In this document: piece after piece, positions 41,639 through 51,040 of the stretch | How the letters are laid out: every line of letters begins with the position of its first letter | Numbering within the stretch: the first letter of the stretch is position 1 | Source: FW021-bin31 sp964647485 | GTDB taxonomy: Bacteria > Bacteroidota > Bacteroidia > Chitinophagales > Chitinophagaceae | Assembly (NCBI GenBank): GCA_964647485.1 | Contig: CAZYHV010000019.1 | Span: forward strand, 14,427-78,426 | Direction: 5' to 3' | DNA: 64,000 nt | Position numbers and translations under genes: made by a program | Notes under the pieces: model-generated | Seen by the model: only the letters and a program-made list of their open reading frames with translations | What the model was told of the DNA's origin: nothing | The model's database searches: none

Positions 41639-42706
41639 TCAGCTTTCACTTTCTTTCATTTTCTCGGCATTTTCGGCAAACTGTAGGGCATCTATAACAT
41701 CCTGAATATCCCCATTCATAAAAGCATCCAGATTATAGGCCGTAAATCCAATTCGATGGTCGGTAATTCTTCCCTGCGGGTAATTGTACGTCCTTATTTT
41801 GGCAGAACGATCTCCGGTAGAGACCATGCTCTTTCTCTTACTGGCTATTTCTTCTTCTTGTTCTCTGACAGCTCTTTCGTATAATTTAGTGCGGAGCATC
41901 TGCATGGCTTTCTGCCTGTTAGCCAGCTGTTTTCTTTCTGTTGAACATTCTACTACTATTCCGGAGGGGCCGTGTCTAAGGCGCACTTTTGTTTCCACTT
42001 TATTGACATTTTGTCCTCCGGCTCCGCCGCTTCGTGCCGTTTCCATCGTTATATCGCTTTCTTTCAGATCCACATCCACTTCTTCCGCCTCCGGCAAGAC
42101 CGCTACAGAAGCTGCGGAAGTATGGACTCTTCCCGAAGCTTCCGTCTGAGGAACACGCTGTACACGATGTACCCCCGATTCAAATTTAATTACACCATAA
42201 ACTCCGGCGCCTTTTACTTCCACTGACACTTCTTTATAACCTCCTGCCGATCCCTCAGTTGCAGATAATACTTTTGCCTGCCATTTCTGATCTTCAAAAT
42301 AGTGTAGATACATTCGTAACAAATCTCCTGCAAAAATGGCTGCTTCATCTCCTCCCGTACCGGCACGAATTTCCATGATGGCATTTTTATCATCCTGAGG
42401 ATCTTTAGGAATCAACATCTGTTTAATTTCCTGCTCCAGCTCTTCCTTTTTCTCCTCCAGTCCACTACTCTCTTCCTTCGCCAGTTCTCTCATCTCTTCA
42501 TCCTCTCCTTTCAGTACCTCTTTATTAAAGTCAATATTTTCCAATACCTCTTTATAAGCATTATAGGCTTCTACCACTTGTTCCAGTTCACTATATTCCT
42601 TACTTAATTCGGCAAACTTCTTCTGATCACCAACTACTTCCGGATTCGTCAATGCCACTCCTACTTCATCAAAACGTGCCTTTATCGCTTCTAATTTATC
42701 TATCAT
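41639..42706 (-). CDS. prfA: Peptide chain release factor 1
   Basis: RF1 by the VPQTEASGRVHTS region (the RF2 equivalent differs) and the catalytic GGQ in RSGGAGGQNVNKVET, with IRTYNYPQGRITDHRIG near the C-terminus. It recognises UAA and UAG and releases the peptide. 355 residues is the normal length. A TACTTTTG box at 42732-42739 is a possible promoter, 26 bases upstream of the ATG. Confidence 0.95.
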   Translation of the reverse strand: MIDKLEAIKARFDEVGVALTNPEVVGDQKKFAELSKEYSELEQVVEAYNAYKEVLENIDFNKEVLKGEDEEMRELAKEESSGLEEKKEELEQEIKQMLIPKDPQDDKNAIMEIRAGTGGDEAAIFAGDLLRMYLHYFEDQKWQAKVLSATEGSAGGYKEVSVEVKGAGVYGVIKFESGVHRVQRVPQTEASGRVHTSAASVAVLPEAEEVDVDLKESDITMETARSGGAGGQNVNKVETKVRLRHGPSGIVVECSTERKQLANRQKAMQMLRTKLYERAVREQEEEIASKRKSMVSTGDRSAKIRTYNYPQGRITDHRIGFTAYNLDAFMNGDIQDVIDALQFAENAEKMKESES

Positions 42707-42758
42707 ATCGTTGTGATTATATTGTCACGAGCAAAAGTAAAAAGACTATTTTATTTTC

Positions 42759-43892
42759 TTACAACCGCTCTTGTATCCGTAACCAACGTTCAGGGATTTC
42801 TCCTCTTCCGGCTGCTAAATAATCTTGATAAGTACAAGGAATTATTTTTTTATCCGGCATTCTCATCCACCACCTACCGGTCTTCTTGCTTTTTAGAAAA
42901 GAGGTATCTTGTTTTTCAATGGAAAGATGAAACTCATTAAAATTTTCTCCTTCTTCCAGGTTTGCTTCTGTCTTTTCCAAAGCAACGCCCTCAATAAAAT
43001 ACCAAATCATTTGCGCTGCTTGTATGGCTGTTAATTCGTCTCTGTCTTTTTCGGGAATATAACCATAAATTCCAATACTGGATAATTGACTACTCATACC
43101 GGCATATTTGAACAAAGCACAAGCTTCCTCCCCGGCAAAACCGTTTGGAGATAATCTGTTGGCCGGAGCATCGGCAGAGCGAATGGCATTTATATCAAAA
43201 CTAAAAAGATCAGTGGATCTAAGAATCGGTTCCATATCCTCCAAATCTTCTCTGGCGGTACCCAAACGGTAAAAATCAAAGCGTAATTTATCCAACATTT
43301 CTAACATCCGCGGGTGAACAAAATAGCTTTGGAACCCAATATGGTTATAGTGTTGAACAAAATTTGGCTGCCCGGTCAGCATCTCCATAAGAAATTTCCT
43401 GGAATGCGCATATTCCTCTTCATGTAAATCAATCAATGCATCTATAATGGTCGCTTCTATTATCTGTTTTCGACTCGCATATGCTTGATATTGGCTGAGT
43501 GTCAAATCATGACTTCCGCCAATAATAATCACTTTCTTCCCTAATTCCAGTAACTCCTCTATCACCAATTTCAAAGCAGCCTTACTATCTTTCAAAGATT
43601 TTCCCCTTTTCACATTCCCAAGATCGGCAATTTTTACATTTTGATGCCATTGATACAAAGGATATAGCTGTTGTCGGATGGCATCCGCAGAATGGCTTTC
43701 CGCCGGATACCCTCCTCCACGAAATTCTTCTATACCTAATAAAACAATATCTGCCTCTAAAAGGTTGCTCCCGGTATGCTCAAAATCATTGATAAGCGCC
43801 CCCAATTGTAATGGATTAAAAGAATCATCGCCAAAAAGATCAGAATAAGATATAGGATTTACATAATCCTCCAATTGGAGTGGTTGAGGCAT
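42759..43892 (-). CDS. Ureohydrolase-fold protein (formimidoylglutamase-like) with an eroded metal site, 377 aa
   Basis: The arginase fold is evident: DIVLLGIEEFRGG, IIIGGSHDLTLSQ and later LFSFDINAIRSADAP. In active ureohydrolases the manganese ligands are GGDH..., DAHxDxR and SFDxDxxDP. Here His128 remains, but the second motif reads DALIDLH (Asp151, Asp155) and the third has Asn235 in place of an Asp. Similar annotated formimidoylglutamase proteins occur across Bacteroidetes. Activity on formiminoglutamate or arginine is doubtful; no hut genes are near. Confidence 0.75.
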   Translation of the reverse strand: MPQPLQLEDYVNPISYSDLFGDDSFNPLQLGALINDFEHTGSNLLEADIVLLGIEEFRGGGYPAESHSADAIRQQLYPLYQWHQNVKIADLGNVKRGKSLKDSKAALKLVIEELLELGKKVIIIGGSHDLTLSQYQAYASRKQIIEATIIDALIDLHEEEYAHSRKFLMEMLTGQPNFVQHYNHIGFQSYFVHPRMLEMLDKLRFDFYRLGTAREDLEDMEPILRSTDLFSFDINAIRSADAPANRLSPNGFAGEEACALFKYAGMSSQLSSIGIYGYIPEKDRDELTAIQAAQMIWYFIEGVALEKTEANLEEGENFNEFHLSIEKQDTSFLKSKKTGRWWMRMPDKKIIPCTYQDYLAAGRGEIPERWLRIQERL

Positions 43893-43908
43893 CGGCTGTT
43901 AAAGAAAT

Positions 43909-44157
43909 TTAGTTTTTATGGATAATAAATTGGAAAGAGTCTAAAACAGGACGACGTAGTGCCGTTTCTATACGTAATTTATTTTGTGTAATTCCTCCTC
44001 GATGAAGATTTACATATTCCACCGCTTTGACGGCGTTATCTATCGTATCTATTTCATTCAAAGCTTTCTCCAGAAAACCGGCTTCACATTCTATAGTTGC
44101 CTTACTGTATAGATTTTCGGGCATTAACATCAACAAATCTCTGTGTAAGTTTCTCAT
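43909..44157 (-). CDS. Hypothetical protein, 82 aa
   Basis: A small helical protein (ATIECEAGFLEKALNEIDTIDNAVKAV style) with no motif I recognise. It is 16 bases upstream of the ureohydrolase-like gene and in the same direction, so it may be co-transcribed. Real coding is supported only by its good amino-acid composition and position. Confidence 0.45.
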   Translation of the reverse strand: MRNLHRDLLMLMPENLYSKATIECEAGFLEKALNEIDTIDNAVKAVEYVNLHRGGITQNKLRIETALRRPVLDSFQFIIHKN

Positions 44158-44484
44158 CTTTCCCTACTTTATTCCTTCAAAATTACAACAAAAATCGTGA
44201 ACTGAACAAAATTACCCACTTCCTTTTTTAAACAACCTGCTATATACCTTCGGTTTTGTCCAATATGCTTTTCAAAAATACACTGCTTTTATAACTTCAA
44301 ATCCAAAAAAGTCCTTACTATTATGGATTATATTCCAAAAAAGTCCTAATATAGAGAAAAGTTGTTAAACCTCTTGCAAGCATTAGCATTTCAGGTGGGA
44401 GCTCAAGTATCTAATCATGAGTGGATTCACTCATAGGTTAAAAGAGGATATTATAATCAAAACAACACTTTCAAATAAAAAACC
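44158..44484. other. 327-bp gene-free stretch upstream of the TOTE remnant
   Basis: No gene is seen. Two 14-base direct repeats, TCCAAAAAAGTCCT, are at 44302-44315 and 44334-44347 (32-base period). A palindrome ATGAGTG-GATT-CACTCAT lies at 44417-44434, about 50 bases before the remnant's ATG, where an operator would be expected. Confidence 0.5.
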
Positions 44485-45105
44485 ATGGATACCTCTCCAA
44501 CCTCCGATTCTGCATTACGGAAGAAACTGCGATCCTTACAACAAGAAAACGAGCAGTTAAAGAAGGAGAATACAATATTAAGAGAACGATTGGGGGTAAA
44601 TGACCCACCCAATAAAAACCAAACAACAGAAAAAAATCAGCATGCTTCTACTTTTAATAAATACCGTCCTTCGGAAGAAAAAGTAGCCCTATACCTATCA
44701 CTGTTCAAAGGCAGGGAGGAAGTCTTTGCCAAAAGATGGGAGAATAAAAAAGGGCGAACAGGTTACAGTCCGGTATGCCATAACGAATGGAAACCCGGGA
44801 TATGCAAAAAACCACAAATAAAATGTAGCGTCTGCACCCGCCAACATTTTCAACCTCTTGACGAACAGGCCATAGAAGCACACCTCAGAGGAGATCTCAC
44901 AGCCGGGATCTATCCCCTGTTATCAGACAATAGTTGTTACTTTCTGGCAATAGACTTCGATAAAAAGAATTGGCAACAAGATATACAAGCCCTGATGGAA
45001 GTCTGTAAAAGTTTGAATATTCCCTTTGCCACTGAACGTTCCCGTTCAGGAAATGGTGCACATCTATTGACGTTCAAAAGGAGATGGAATTCATACCGTT
45101 ATTGA
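44485..45105 (+). pseudogene. Truncated TOTE conflict-system primase (AEP domain), 206 aa
   Basis: The N-terminal coiled coil (about 10-37) is followed by LSLFKGREEVFAKRWENKKG, a Cys4 zinc site (Cys98, Cys107, Cys114, Cys117) and the archaeo-eukaryotic primase core with YFLAIDFDKKNWQQD (Asp157, Asp159) and ERSRSGNGAH (His193). This is the start of TOTE proteins, which continue with the rest of the primase and a superfamily II helicase. Here the match stops after GAH, and 13 unrelated residues lead to TGA. The helicase is gone, so the system is probably dead. Confidence 0.78.
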
Positions 45106-45140
45106 TTTGAAACCACCATCATATCGCACTATCCTTCTTC

Positions 45141-46625
45141 TCAGGATTGCCCTTCTTTAAATAAAAGCGCCATAAATGTTTCAACCTTTTTAGGGACAGA
45201 TCCCTCTTTCTTCAATATACCCAAAAGGAGATAAACACAAAAGGAGACCATGAGCGGCAAGCCAACCTCCAAGGCAATGCTTCCCACATCAACTATCTTG
45301 GTAAAAATAAAAGCGCATAATCCTCCTACAATAGAAGATATAGCTGCTGTAGAACCGCTCTTTTTAAATAAAGGAATCATCCCTAATAACATAGGAACCG
45401 CTATTGGTCCAACCAAAGCACCAAACCACATTACTATTAATCCCAATACCCCGCCAAAACGCTCATATTGCGAAGCCAAAAGAATAGTTAACACCAAGAA
45501 AATGAAGGTAGTTGTTCGTGCTACAACTAATGATTTTTTTTGATTAATCTTTTCATATTGAGGGTTTATTACAGGTAGAATATCTCGCGTTATTACTGCT
45601 GAAATAGTATTCACATCAGAAGAAGTCATGGCCATCGTATGGGCAAAAAGGGAAGCTACTACCAAACCTACCAAACCTGAAGGGAGTAAATGTAAGGTCA
45701 ATATTCCATAGGATTCTGTAGGATCTGTTAGTCCGGGTAGGATAATAGGAGCGGCCCACATTGGGAAAAATAATATTAATGGCCAAACCAAATAGAGTAT
45801 TCCGGAGAGGGTGGAAGCTTTACTCGACTGAGATTCATCTTTAGTAGAAATGAACTTAGTAGCCAGATTCCATGTTCCTCCATTATAACTTAGAAGATTA
45901 ATGAATAAATAAGCCAATGCGAACCAAACCGTATATGGATCATTAAAAAAATGACTATTTCTTTCGGGCAATTGGCTCCACATTTCCCAAACAGCATCTA
46001 CTCCTCCTAAGTGTATAAGGACTACTACAAACATGGCTATCCCGGCAACTAATTGAATAATAAATTGAGCTAACTCTGTAGCTATTACCGCCCAATACCC
46101 ACCAAATGTGATATAAACTATCGAGATGCCTCCAGAGATCAGAATACCCGCCAAAACAGAAATCCCGGTAAACACATTTAGAAGAACAGCTATTGCAGCC
46201 CATTTTGCTGCCACATCAAACAACTTTAGCAAAACACCACTCCAAGCCATAATTTGCTGAGTAACTATATTATACCTTACTTTTAAATATTCCAAAGGGG
46301 ATTGGATGTGCAATCTTTTCCGCAACCTGACCCAATAAGCAGGGAATAATTTTGCAGTCGCAATCATACTTACGCCAATGGTAAAAGCCCACCAAACGTA
46401 AATTGAAAATCCATGAGTATATGCCAATCCGGCATAAGCAACGAAGACAGCTCCGCTATATCCGGATATATGATGTGAGATTCCGGACACCCACCAGGGT
46501 AATCCACCTCCTCCTACAAAATAGTCCTTAGAATCTTTATTTCTTGAAGCCGACCAGACACCTATCACTATCATGAGCAGGAAAAATAACCCTACTATAA
46601 TCAGGTCTAAAGAGCTTAATTTCAT
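45141..46625 (-). CDS. Sodium/solute symporter (SSS family, sugar type), 494 aa
   Basis: About thirteen membrane helices. YFVGGGGLPWWVSGISHHISGYSG and AYLFINLLSYNGGTWNLA are typical of the sodium/glucose branch; SSDVNTISAVITRD near residue 330 contains the sodium-site serines. It probably carries a monosaccharide or amino sugar across the inner membrane with sodium. It closes the amino-sugar locus: the upstream genes are a GH20-type enzyme, nagB and nagA in the same direction, so GlcNAc is the likely substrate. Confidence 0.82.
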   Translation of the reverse strand: MKLSSLDLIIVGLFFLLMIVIGVWSASRNKDSKDYFVGGGGLPWWVSGISHHISGYSGAVFVAYAGLAYTHGFSIYVWWAFTIGVSMIATAKLFPAYWVRLRKRLHIQSPLEYLKVRYNIVTQQIMAWSGVLLKLFDVAAKWAAIAVLLNVFTGISVLAGILISGGISIVYITFGGYWAVIATELAQFIIQLVAGIAMFVVVLIHLGGVDAVWEMWSQLPERNSHFFNDPYTVWFALAYLFINLLSYNGGTWNLATKFISTKDESQSSKASTLSGILYLVWPLILFFPMWAAPIILPGLTDPTESYGILTLHLLPSGLVGLVVASLFAHTMAMTSSDVNTISAVITRDILPVINPQYEKINQKKSLVVARTTTFIFLVLTILLASQYERFGGVLGLIVMWFGALVGPIAVPMLLGMIPLFKKSGSTAAISSIVGGLCAFIFTKIVDVGSIALEVGLPLMVSFCVYLLLGILKKEGSVPKKVETFMALLFKEGQS

Positions 46626-46654
46626 TCTATCGGTTTTTCCTGTTCATGTAAATA

Positions 46655-48250
46655 TTAAAATCCATACCTCGCCCATAATCTCTCTAATCTTATATTTCTC
46701 AGATTATTTAGTCGATCTAATTCAGAATGAAATAGATACCCCTCATTCAATGCAATAAAGCGGTAATTCAATGCCTTTGCCCTTCTTTTTAATGGTCTTA
46801 ATTCCTTTCCAATCTGTTTTATTTTACTACGATCAAAGTCGTCTGATTCTACCATGGATTCCACTCTAAGTACAGATAAATAAAAGTCTCGAATAGCTGA
46901 CATTAATTTATAATGTTCAAACTCTCTCCGACAAAGAGTAGGTTCCATGATCTCTAATGGATCACTTACTCTTCTAAAATCCTTTAGGACTTGTTCAATC
47001 TTTTTGTAGCTAAAGGAAGCACCTGTTTCAATTAGCTTTTGTTTATGACTAATGTATTTCCAAAAATTGTGGCTTTCTGACGGAGACAATCCATATTTTT
47101 TCTTTGCATAGTCTTTTACAAATTGTTCTATATTAATTTCCACTTCCTTTTCGAGTGCACTATGGTAAGCTGCTATTAAGAGATTAAAGCCCGATAAAGG
47201 ATAAAGATTTCTCCGAGGGAAGGTTTCTAATAAGATTTTAGAAGGGCCTTCCCAACGACAATCGTAAACTCCTGAGGTTGACCAGGATGTCATAATCATC
47301 CCTTGATATCCGGCCTTCCTGCTATAGGGTATAAATTGTTGGATATTCTCTAAATGATATTTCCAACGTTCAATGAAATAATTATCCGGCCAACTTCTTA
47401 AAGCTGCTGCCCCCCAAAAATTACATCCTTTCTTTTGCAAAGCTCCTACATCGCCAAACATATCGGCATTTGCTCTCGTATATATCCAATTTATAAAAAT
47501 TATCTTATCAATAGGCAATTCTTCTATAGCCTCCGGATATCGGAGAATCATGTCCGCCCACAACAAAGGAGTTTTCCCTTTTTTTATAGCTATATCACAG
47601 ATTTGTTTCATATACTGCGTATACAACTTTGAAACACCATATTGATCTATATATTCTTTATATTTTTTGTCAAACAAATGTCGAGTTTCATCCCCGCCAA
47701 GATGAATATACCTTGAAGGATGTAAAGAAATCATATCTTCTATCAATTCCCTGAAAAAAGGAATAGCTTTCTCATTTAAAGGATCAACCTGGGAAATAAT
47801 GTCTTTATGTATTCGGAGATTGGCATATCTCTCATGAGATAAGATATATTGAACATGTCCCATATTCTCTTGAAGTGGGATAACCTCTATATCTAAAGTT
47901 GCACAGTAAGCTACAAAATCTTTTATTTCTTTCCGACTATAGGCATTTCCTCCGGTAATTGTAGCATGCTTCACATAAGGGAAAGAGGCAGTATATTCGA
48001 TAATAAGTGCATTTATTCCCAATTGTGACAACTGTTTGGCAGTACTCTTTAAAGCGTCCATAGTCATCACTTCTACCCTTAAATCCAGCAAAAAAGCATT
48101 GATACCAAAAGACTTGTTTTTCATCAAATCATTTTTAATATTCGAGACCCGGAACGAAGAGGATTCGCCACTTGTAAGCCCCAAACCAAGCCCAGCCATT
48201 GAAATATTTCTCAAAAAATCAGATCGGCTCATTCTACTATTCATATGCAA
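46655..48250 (-). CDS. GH20-type beta-N-acetylhexosaminidase, 531 aa
   Basis: The catalytic phrase YIHLGGDETRHLFD carries the Asp-Glu pair of GH20 (polarising Asp and acid Glu), and LLWADMIL with FINWIYTRA forms part of the sugar site. The N-terminus MSRSDFLRNISMAGLGLGL looks like an export signal with an incomplete twin-arginine motif. The usual N-terminal GH20b domain is short or absent, and the helical C-terminus (about 400-531) is unusual. It should release terminal GlcNAc or GalNAc. Only 30 bases separate it from the symporter. Confidence 0.8.
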   Translation of the reverse strand: MHMNSRMSRSDFLRNISMAGLGLGLTSGESSSFRVSNIKNDLMKNKSFGINAFLLDLRVEVMTMDALKSTAKQLSQLGINALIIEYTASFPYVKHATITGGNAYSRKEIKDFVAYCATLDIEVIPLQENMGHVQYILSHERYANLRIHKDIISQVDPLNEKAIPFFRELIEDMISLHPSRYIHLGGDETRHLFDKKYKEYIDQYGVSKLYTQYMKQICDIAIKKGKTPLLWADMILRYPEAIEELPIDKIIFINWIYTRANADMFGDVGALQKKGCNFWGAAALRSWPDNYFIERWKYHLENIQQFIPYSRKAGYQGMIMTSWSTSGVYDCRWEGPSKILLETFPRRNLYPLSGFNLLIAAYHSALEKEVEINIEQFVKDYAKKKYGLSPSESHNFWKYISHKQKLIETGASFSYKKIEQVLKDFRRVSDPLEIMEPTLCRREFEHYKLMSAIRDFYLSVLRVESMVESDDFDRSKIKQIGKELRPLKRRAKALNYRFIALNEGYLFHSELDRLNNLRNIRLERLWARYGF

Positions 48251-48256
48251 ATTTCT

Positions 48257-49036
48257 TTATGAAGTTTTAATTAGATTGGCACTTTCCTGATCCAAGTATA
48301 AAGTAGCCGCAGGATGATGTCTTAAAGAGGAAGCAGGATACCTTTCACTAATCTCTTTCATAAGCGTTTGCTTTACAGCCTTTGCCTTATGACGTCCCGG
48401 AACCATACAGTAAATATATTTTGCTTTCATCAAGGCCGGAATAGTAAGTGTAAGGGCGGACAAAGGAACCTTTTCTAAATCCGGGAAACATCCATCATGT
48501 ACCTGCTGCTGACGAGAAATAGGATCCAATTCAACTTCTTTAACCATAAAAGGGTCCTCAAAATCAGCCACATGAGGATCATTAAAGGCTATATGTGTAT
48601 TTTCACCTATACCCATACAGACAATATCAACAGGATAACTCTCTAATAATTTCACGTAGTTCTCAATTTCGTCTTTAACAGGTCCATTTTTTTCATTTAG
48701 ATAAAAAACCTGTTTAAACGGCACTCTTTCAAAAATCCTTTTTTTTAAGAAATTACCAAAGCGCCTCGGATGCGTTTCTTCCAATCCTAAATATTCATCC
48801 ATATGAAAAGCGTTCACCCTATTCCATGCTATATTCTCTTCTTTTACTAGTTCAGACAAAAACTCGTTTTGAGATGGTGCTGCCGCAAAAATCATATTTA
48901 CTTCTTCTTGTTCTTGAAGCAATTCTTTCACTTTATTTACTACATCTTTTGCAGCAAAACGTCCCAATACCTCTCGACTTGTAACAATTTTAACCTGAAG
49001 ATGATCAACCTTAAGCTTATCCATTTTCTCCCTCAT
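48257..49036 (-). CDS. nagB: Glucosamine-6-phosphate deaminase, 259 aa
   Basis: NagB signatures: FHMDEYLGL (catalytic Asp), IVCMGIGENTHIAFNDP and a C-terminal PGRHKAKAVKQTL that binds phosphate. It converts glucosamine 6-phosphate to fructose 6-phosphate and ammonia. It overlaps nagA by 20 bases from the first ATG, or by eight bases from MDKLKV (49024). Together with NagA it completes entry of GlcNAc into glycolysis. Confidence 0.88.
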   Translation of the reverse strand: MREKMDKLKVDHLQVKIVTSREVLGRFAAKDVVNKVKELLQEQEEVNMIFAAAPSQNEFLSELVKEENIAWNRVNAFHMDEYLGLEETHPRRFGNFLKKRIFERVPFKQVFYLNEKNGPVKDEIENYVKLLESYPVDIVCMGIGENTHIAFNDPHVADFEDPFMVKEVELDPISRQQQVHDGCFPDLEKVPLSALTLTIPALMKAKYIYCMVPGRHKAKAVKQTLMKEISERYPASSLRHHPAATLYLDQESANLIKTS

Positions 49037-50114
49037 AAGTTATCCATTTATTTTCTATTTTTTTTATTGTTTTCAAGACCTTTATACCGGTAGATGTAAA
49101 TTTAACGGACACCCGGTCGCTTCTTTTTCCAATAGTTTTCGACGAGTATTTCTCCAAGATGCGATCTACTCTTGAGGATGCCATTTCCCAAGCCTCTTCA
49201 GGAGTCGCCAGTTTATGGCTGATCAGCGTCTCAATACATTCTGTTAAATCTTTTGCTGCACCTGCCAATAATCCGGAACCATCATTTAAAGATAATTTCC
49301 TCTCCTTATCCAAGATGACATTTCCTCCAATAAATGTTTTATACTCCCCAGGAGGCAATCCAGCAAAGCATGTCATATCGCTTACTAAAATCATATTTTC
49401 ATTTTTGACACGTTTGACCACCTTTAAAAAAGAATCAGGAAGATGGAGACCATCTGCAATTACCATTGCAATAAGATGATCATTAGCCAGCTGTTCCCAC
49501 AATACATTAGGATGTCGATCCAATTTTGGAGGAACACCATTTCCCAAATGTGTAGAAAATAAAAGTCCTGCCTCCACTGCTTTTGAAATCTGGTGCGCAT
49601 TCGCCAAAGAATGCCCCATGGAAACCATCACCTTTTCTTTTTGACATCGCTCAATAAAATCACAACTTCCTTCCCACTCAGGAGCTATAGTAACCAGCCT
49701 TATCTTTCCTTTTGCTGCTTTTTGAAATTTCTTAAACATCTCCCAATCAGGGGGAATAATATAAGAAGCATGATGTGCCCCTTTTGCTCCTTCCTTTGGA
49801 GAAATAAATGGACCCTCCAAATGGAATCCTGCTACCGTTTCTCTCACTACCGGATAGGAATCGCATGCTTCAACCAAAGTAGCTAACAATCTTGTAATGT
49901 CATCCGGAGAATGAGTAATTATAGTAGGGAAATAAGTGGTTACACCTCTTGTCAACAAATACTCCGTGGCCCTTAATACGTCCTTCTTCTGAAGGGTAAC
50001 ATCATTAAAGTCGACTCCGAAAGCTCCATTCACTTGTAGATCAATAAGCCCGGGAAAAGTATATTCCTTAGTAGAGGAATCAATTGATTCTATTTCTCTT
50101 TTCCTACCCTGCAT
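49017..50114 (-). CDS. nagA: N-acetylglucosamine-6-phosphate deacetylase, short N-terminus, 365 aa
   Basis: Amidohydrolase barrel with FPGLIDLQVNGAFG, FHLEGPFISPKEGAKGAHH (metal Glu), MGHSLANA and VSDMTCFAGLPPGEY (catalytic Asp). It removes acetate from GlcNAc 6-phosphate. The first beta strands of the small domain that normally precede the PGLIDLQ phrase are mostly missing: only about 20 residues precede it, and an in-frame stop lies 12 codons upstream of the ATG. It starts 42 bases after a lipoprotein gene. Confidence 0.85.
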   Translation of the reverse strand: MQGRKREIESIDSSTKEYTFPGLIDLQVNGAFGVDFNDVTLQKKDVLRATEYLLTRGVTTYFPTIITHSPDDITRLLATLVEACDSYPVVRETVAGFHLEGPFISPKEGAKGAHHASYIIPPDWEMFKKFQKAAKGKIRLVTIAPEWEGSCDFIERCQKEKVMVSMGHSLANAHQISKAVEAGLLFSTHLGNGVPPKLDRHPNVLWEQLANDHLIAMVIADGLHLPDSFLKVVKRVKNENMILVSDMTCFAGLPPGEYKTFIGGNVILDKERKLSLNDGSGLLAGAAKDLTECIETLISHKLATPEEAWEMASSRVDRILEKYSSKTIGKRSDRVSVKFTSTGIKVLKTIKKIENKWITYEGENG

Positions 50115-50156
50115 ATTTTTATTATAGAAAAGCGATATTTTGATTTTTTAAAATAA

Positions 50157-50990
50157 TCATTCTTGGGGTAGATAATAAAAAATAGCACCTAAGTCTAATG
50201 TCGTTCCTGCCTCAGGCGAACCCACAATTGAAAAATCGAAAAGATGTGCTTTCTTATCCAGAATATGATCAAAATTAAAGTCAGAATTTTGCGCTTTTAG
50301 CTTGCTAACCGGTATTTCAAAATGATACCATTTCCCATCTCGAGGAAAATCTGCATAGCAATCATCACAATCCCCCAGGAGAATCTTTGCTCCAATATCC
50401 GTAGATTTATCTCCATTATTCTCTCCAAATCCTGCCCTTAGAAGATATGTGGCATCTTTCTTTTCTGATTTGATTGAAAAATGTAAAACATAATCATCGA
50501 TTATCTGGGTAAAATCTGTTTCCCCTGTGTTTTCTATCGAACCGGCCGCCCAGGAAACTGCTGCATCGCCATTCACTTCCAAGCTCATCCAAGCTCTATC
50601 TGCTAATCCAAACGGATTATCGCCTTCGGTGGATACGGATTTAAATGAACTCGAAAAATAAAAAGCCTTCATCTTTGTACCAGGGATATTGACTCTATAA
50701 TCCTTTACGACATTGGAATCAATTTCTCTTTCTATAACGGAATCCAGGTAAATTAAATAATAATGACTGCCTTCAAGGTAAGACCGCAGAGAATCCACCA
50801 GTTCCAATTCATTTCCTCCACCGTCCTCCTCAGTACTATCAACTGAACTATCATCATTATCTCTGTCAATATTTTCAGAACGTTGACCGGTATTCAAGGG
50901 GGCATCACTCTTTTTAGCACAAGAAGAAAAAATTATGGCGATAAAGAATACGACACTTCCTAATGAAATCAAATACTTTTCACTACTCAT
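50157..50990 (-). CDS. Surface lipoprotein of the glycan locus, 277 aa
   Basis: From MSSEKYLISL the N-terminus is a lipoprotein signal with lipobox FSSC (Cys24); the earlier ATG at 51044 would bury it. An acidic linker rich in Asp, Glu and Ser (about 30-55) precedes a beta-rich domain with paired Cys (GDCDDCYADF) and WYHFEIPVSKL. No family is recognised. The linker and location fit a surface glycan-binding protein in the SusE/SusF position. Confidence 0.65.
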   Translation of the reverse strand: MSSEKYLISLGSVVFFIAIIFSSCAKKSDAPLNTGQRSENIDRDNDDSSVDSTEEDGGGNELELVDSLRSYLEGSHYYLIYLDSVIEREIDSNVVKDYRVNIPGTKMKAFYFSSSFKSVSTEGDNPFGLADRAWMSLEVNGDAAVSWAAGSIENTGETDFTQIIDDYVLHFSIKSEKKDATYLLRAGFGENNGDKSTDIGAKILLGDCDDCYADFPRDGKWYHFEIPVSKLKAQNSDFNFDHILDKKAHLFDFSIVGSPEAGTTLDLGAIFYYLPQE

Positions 50991-51040
50991 AATTAAATAT
51001 TTTTTATTGTATAATAATAGATATTTCTTTTCCCTACTTC

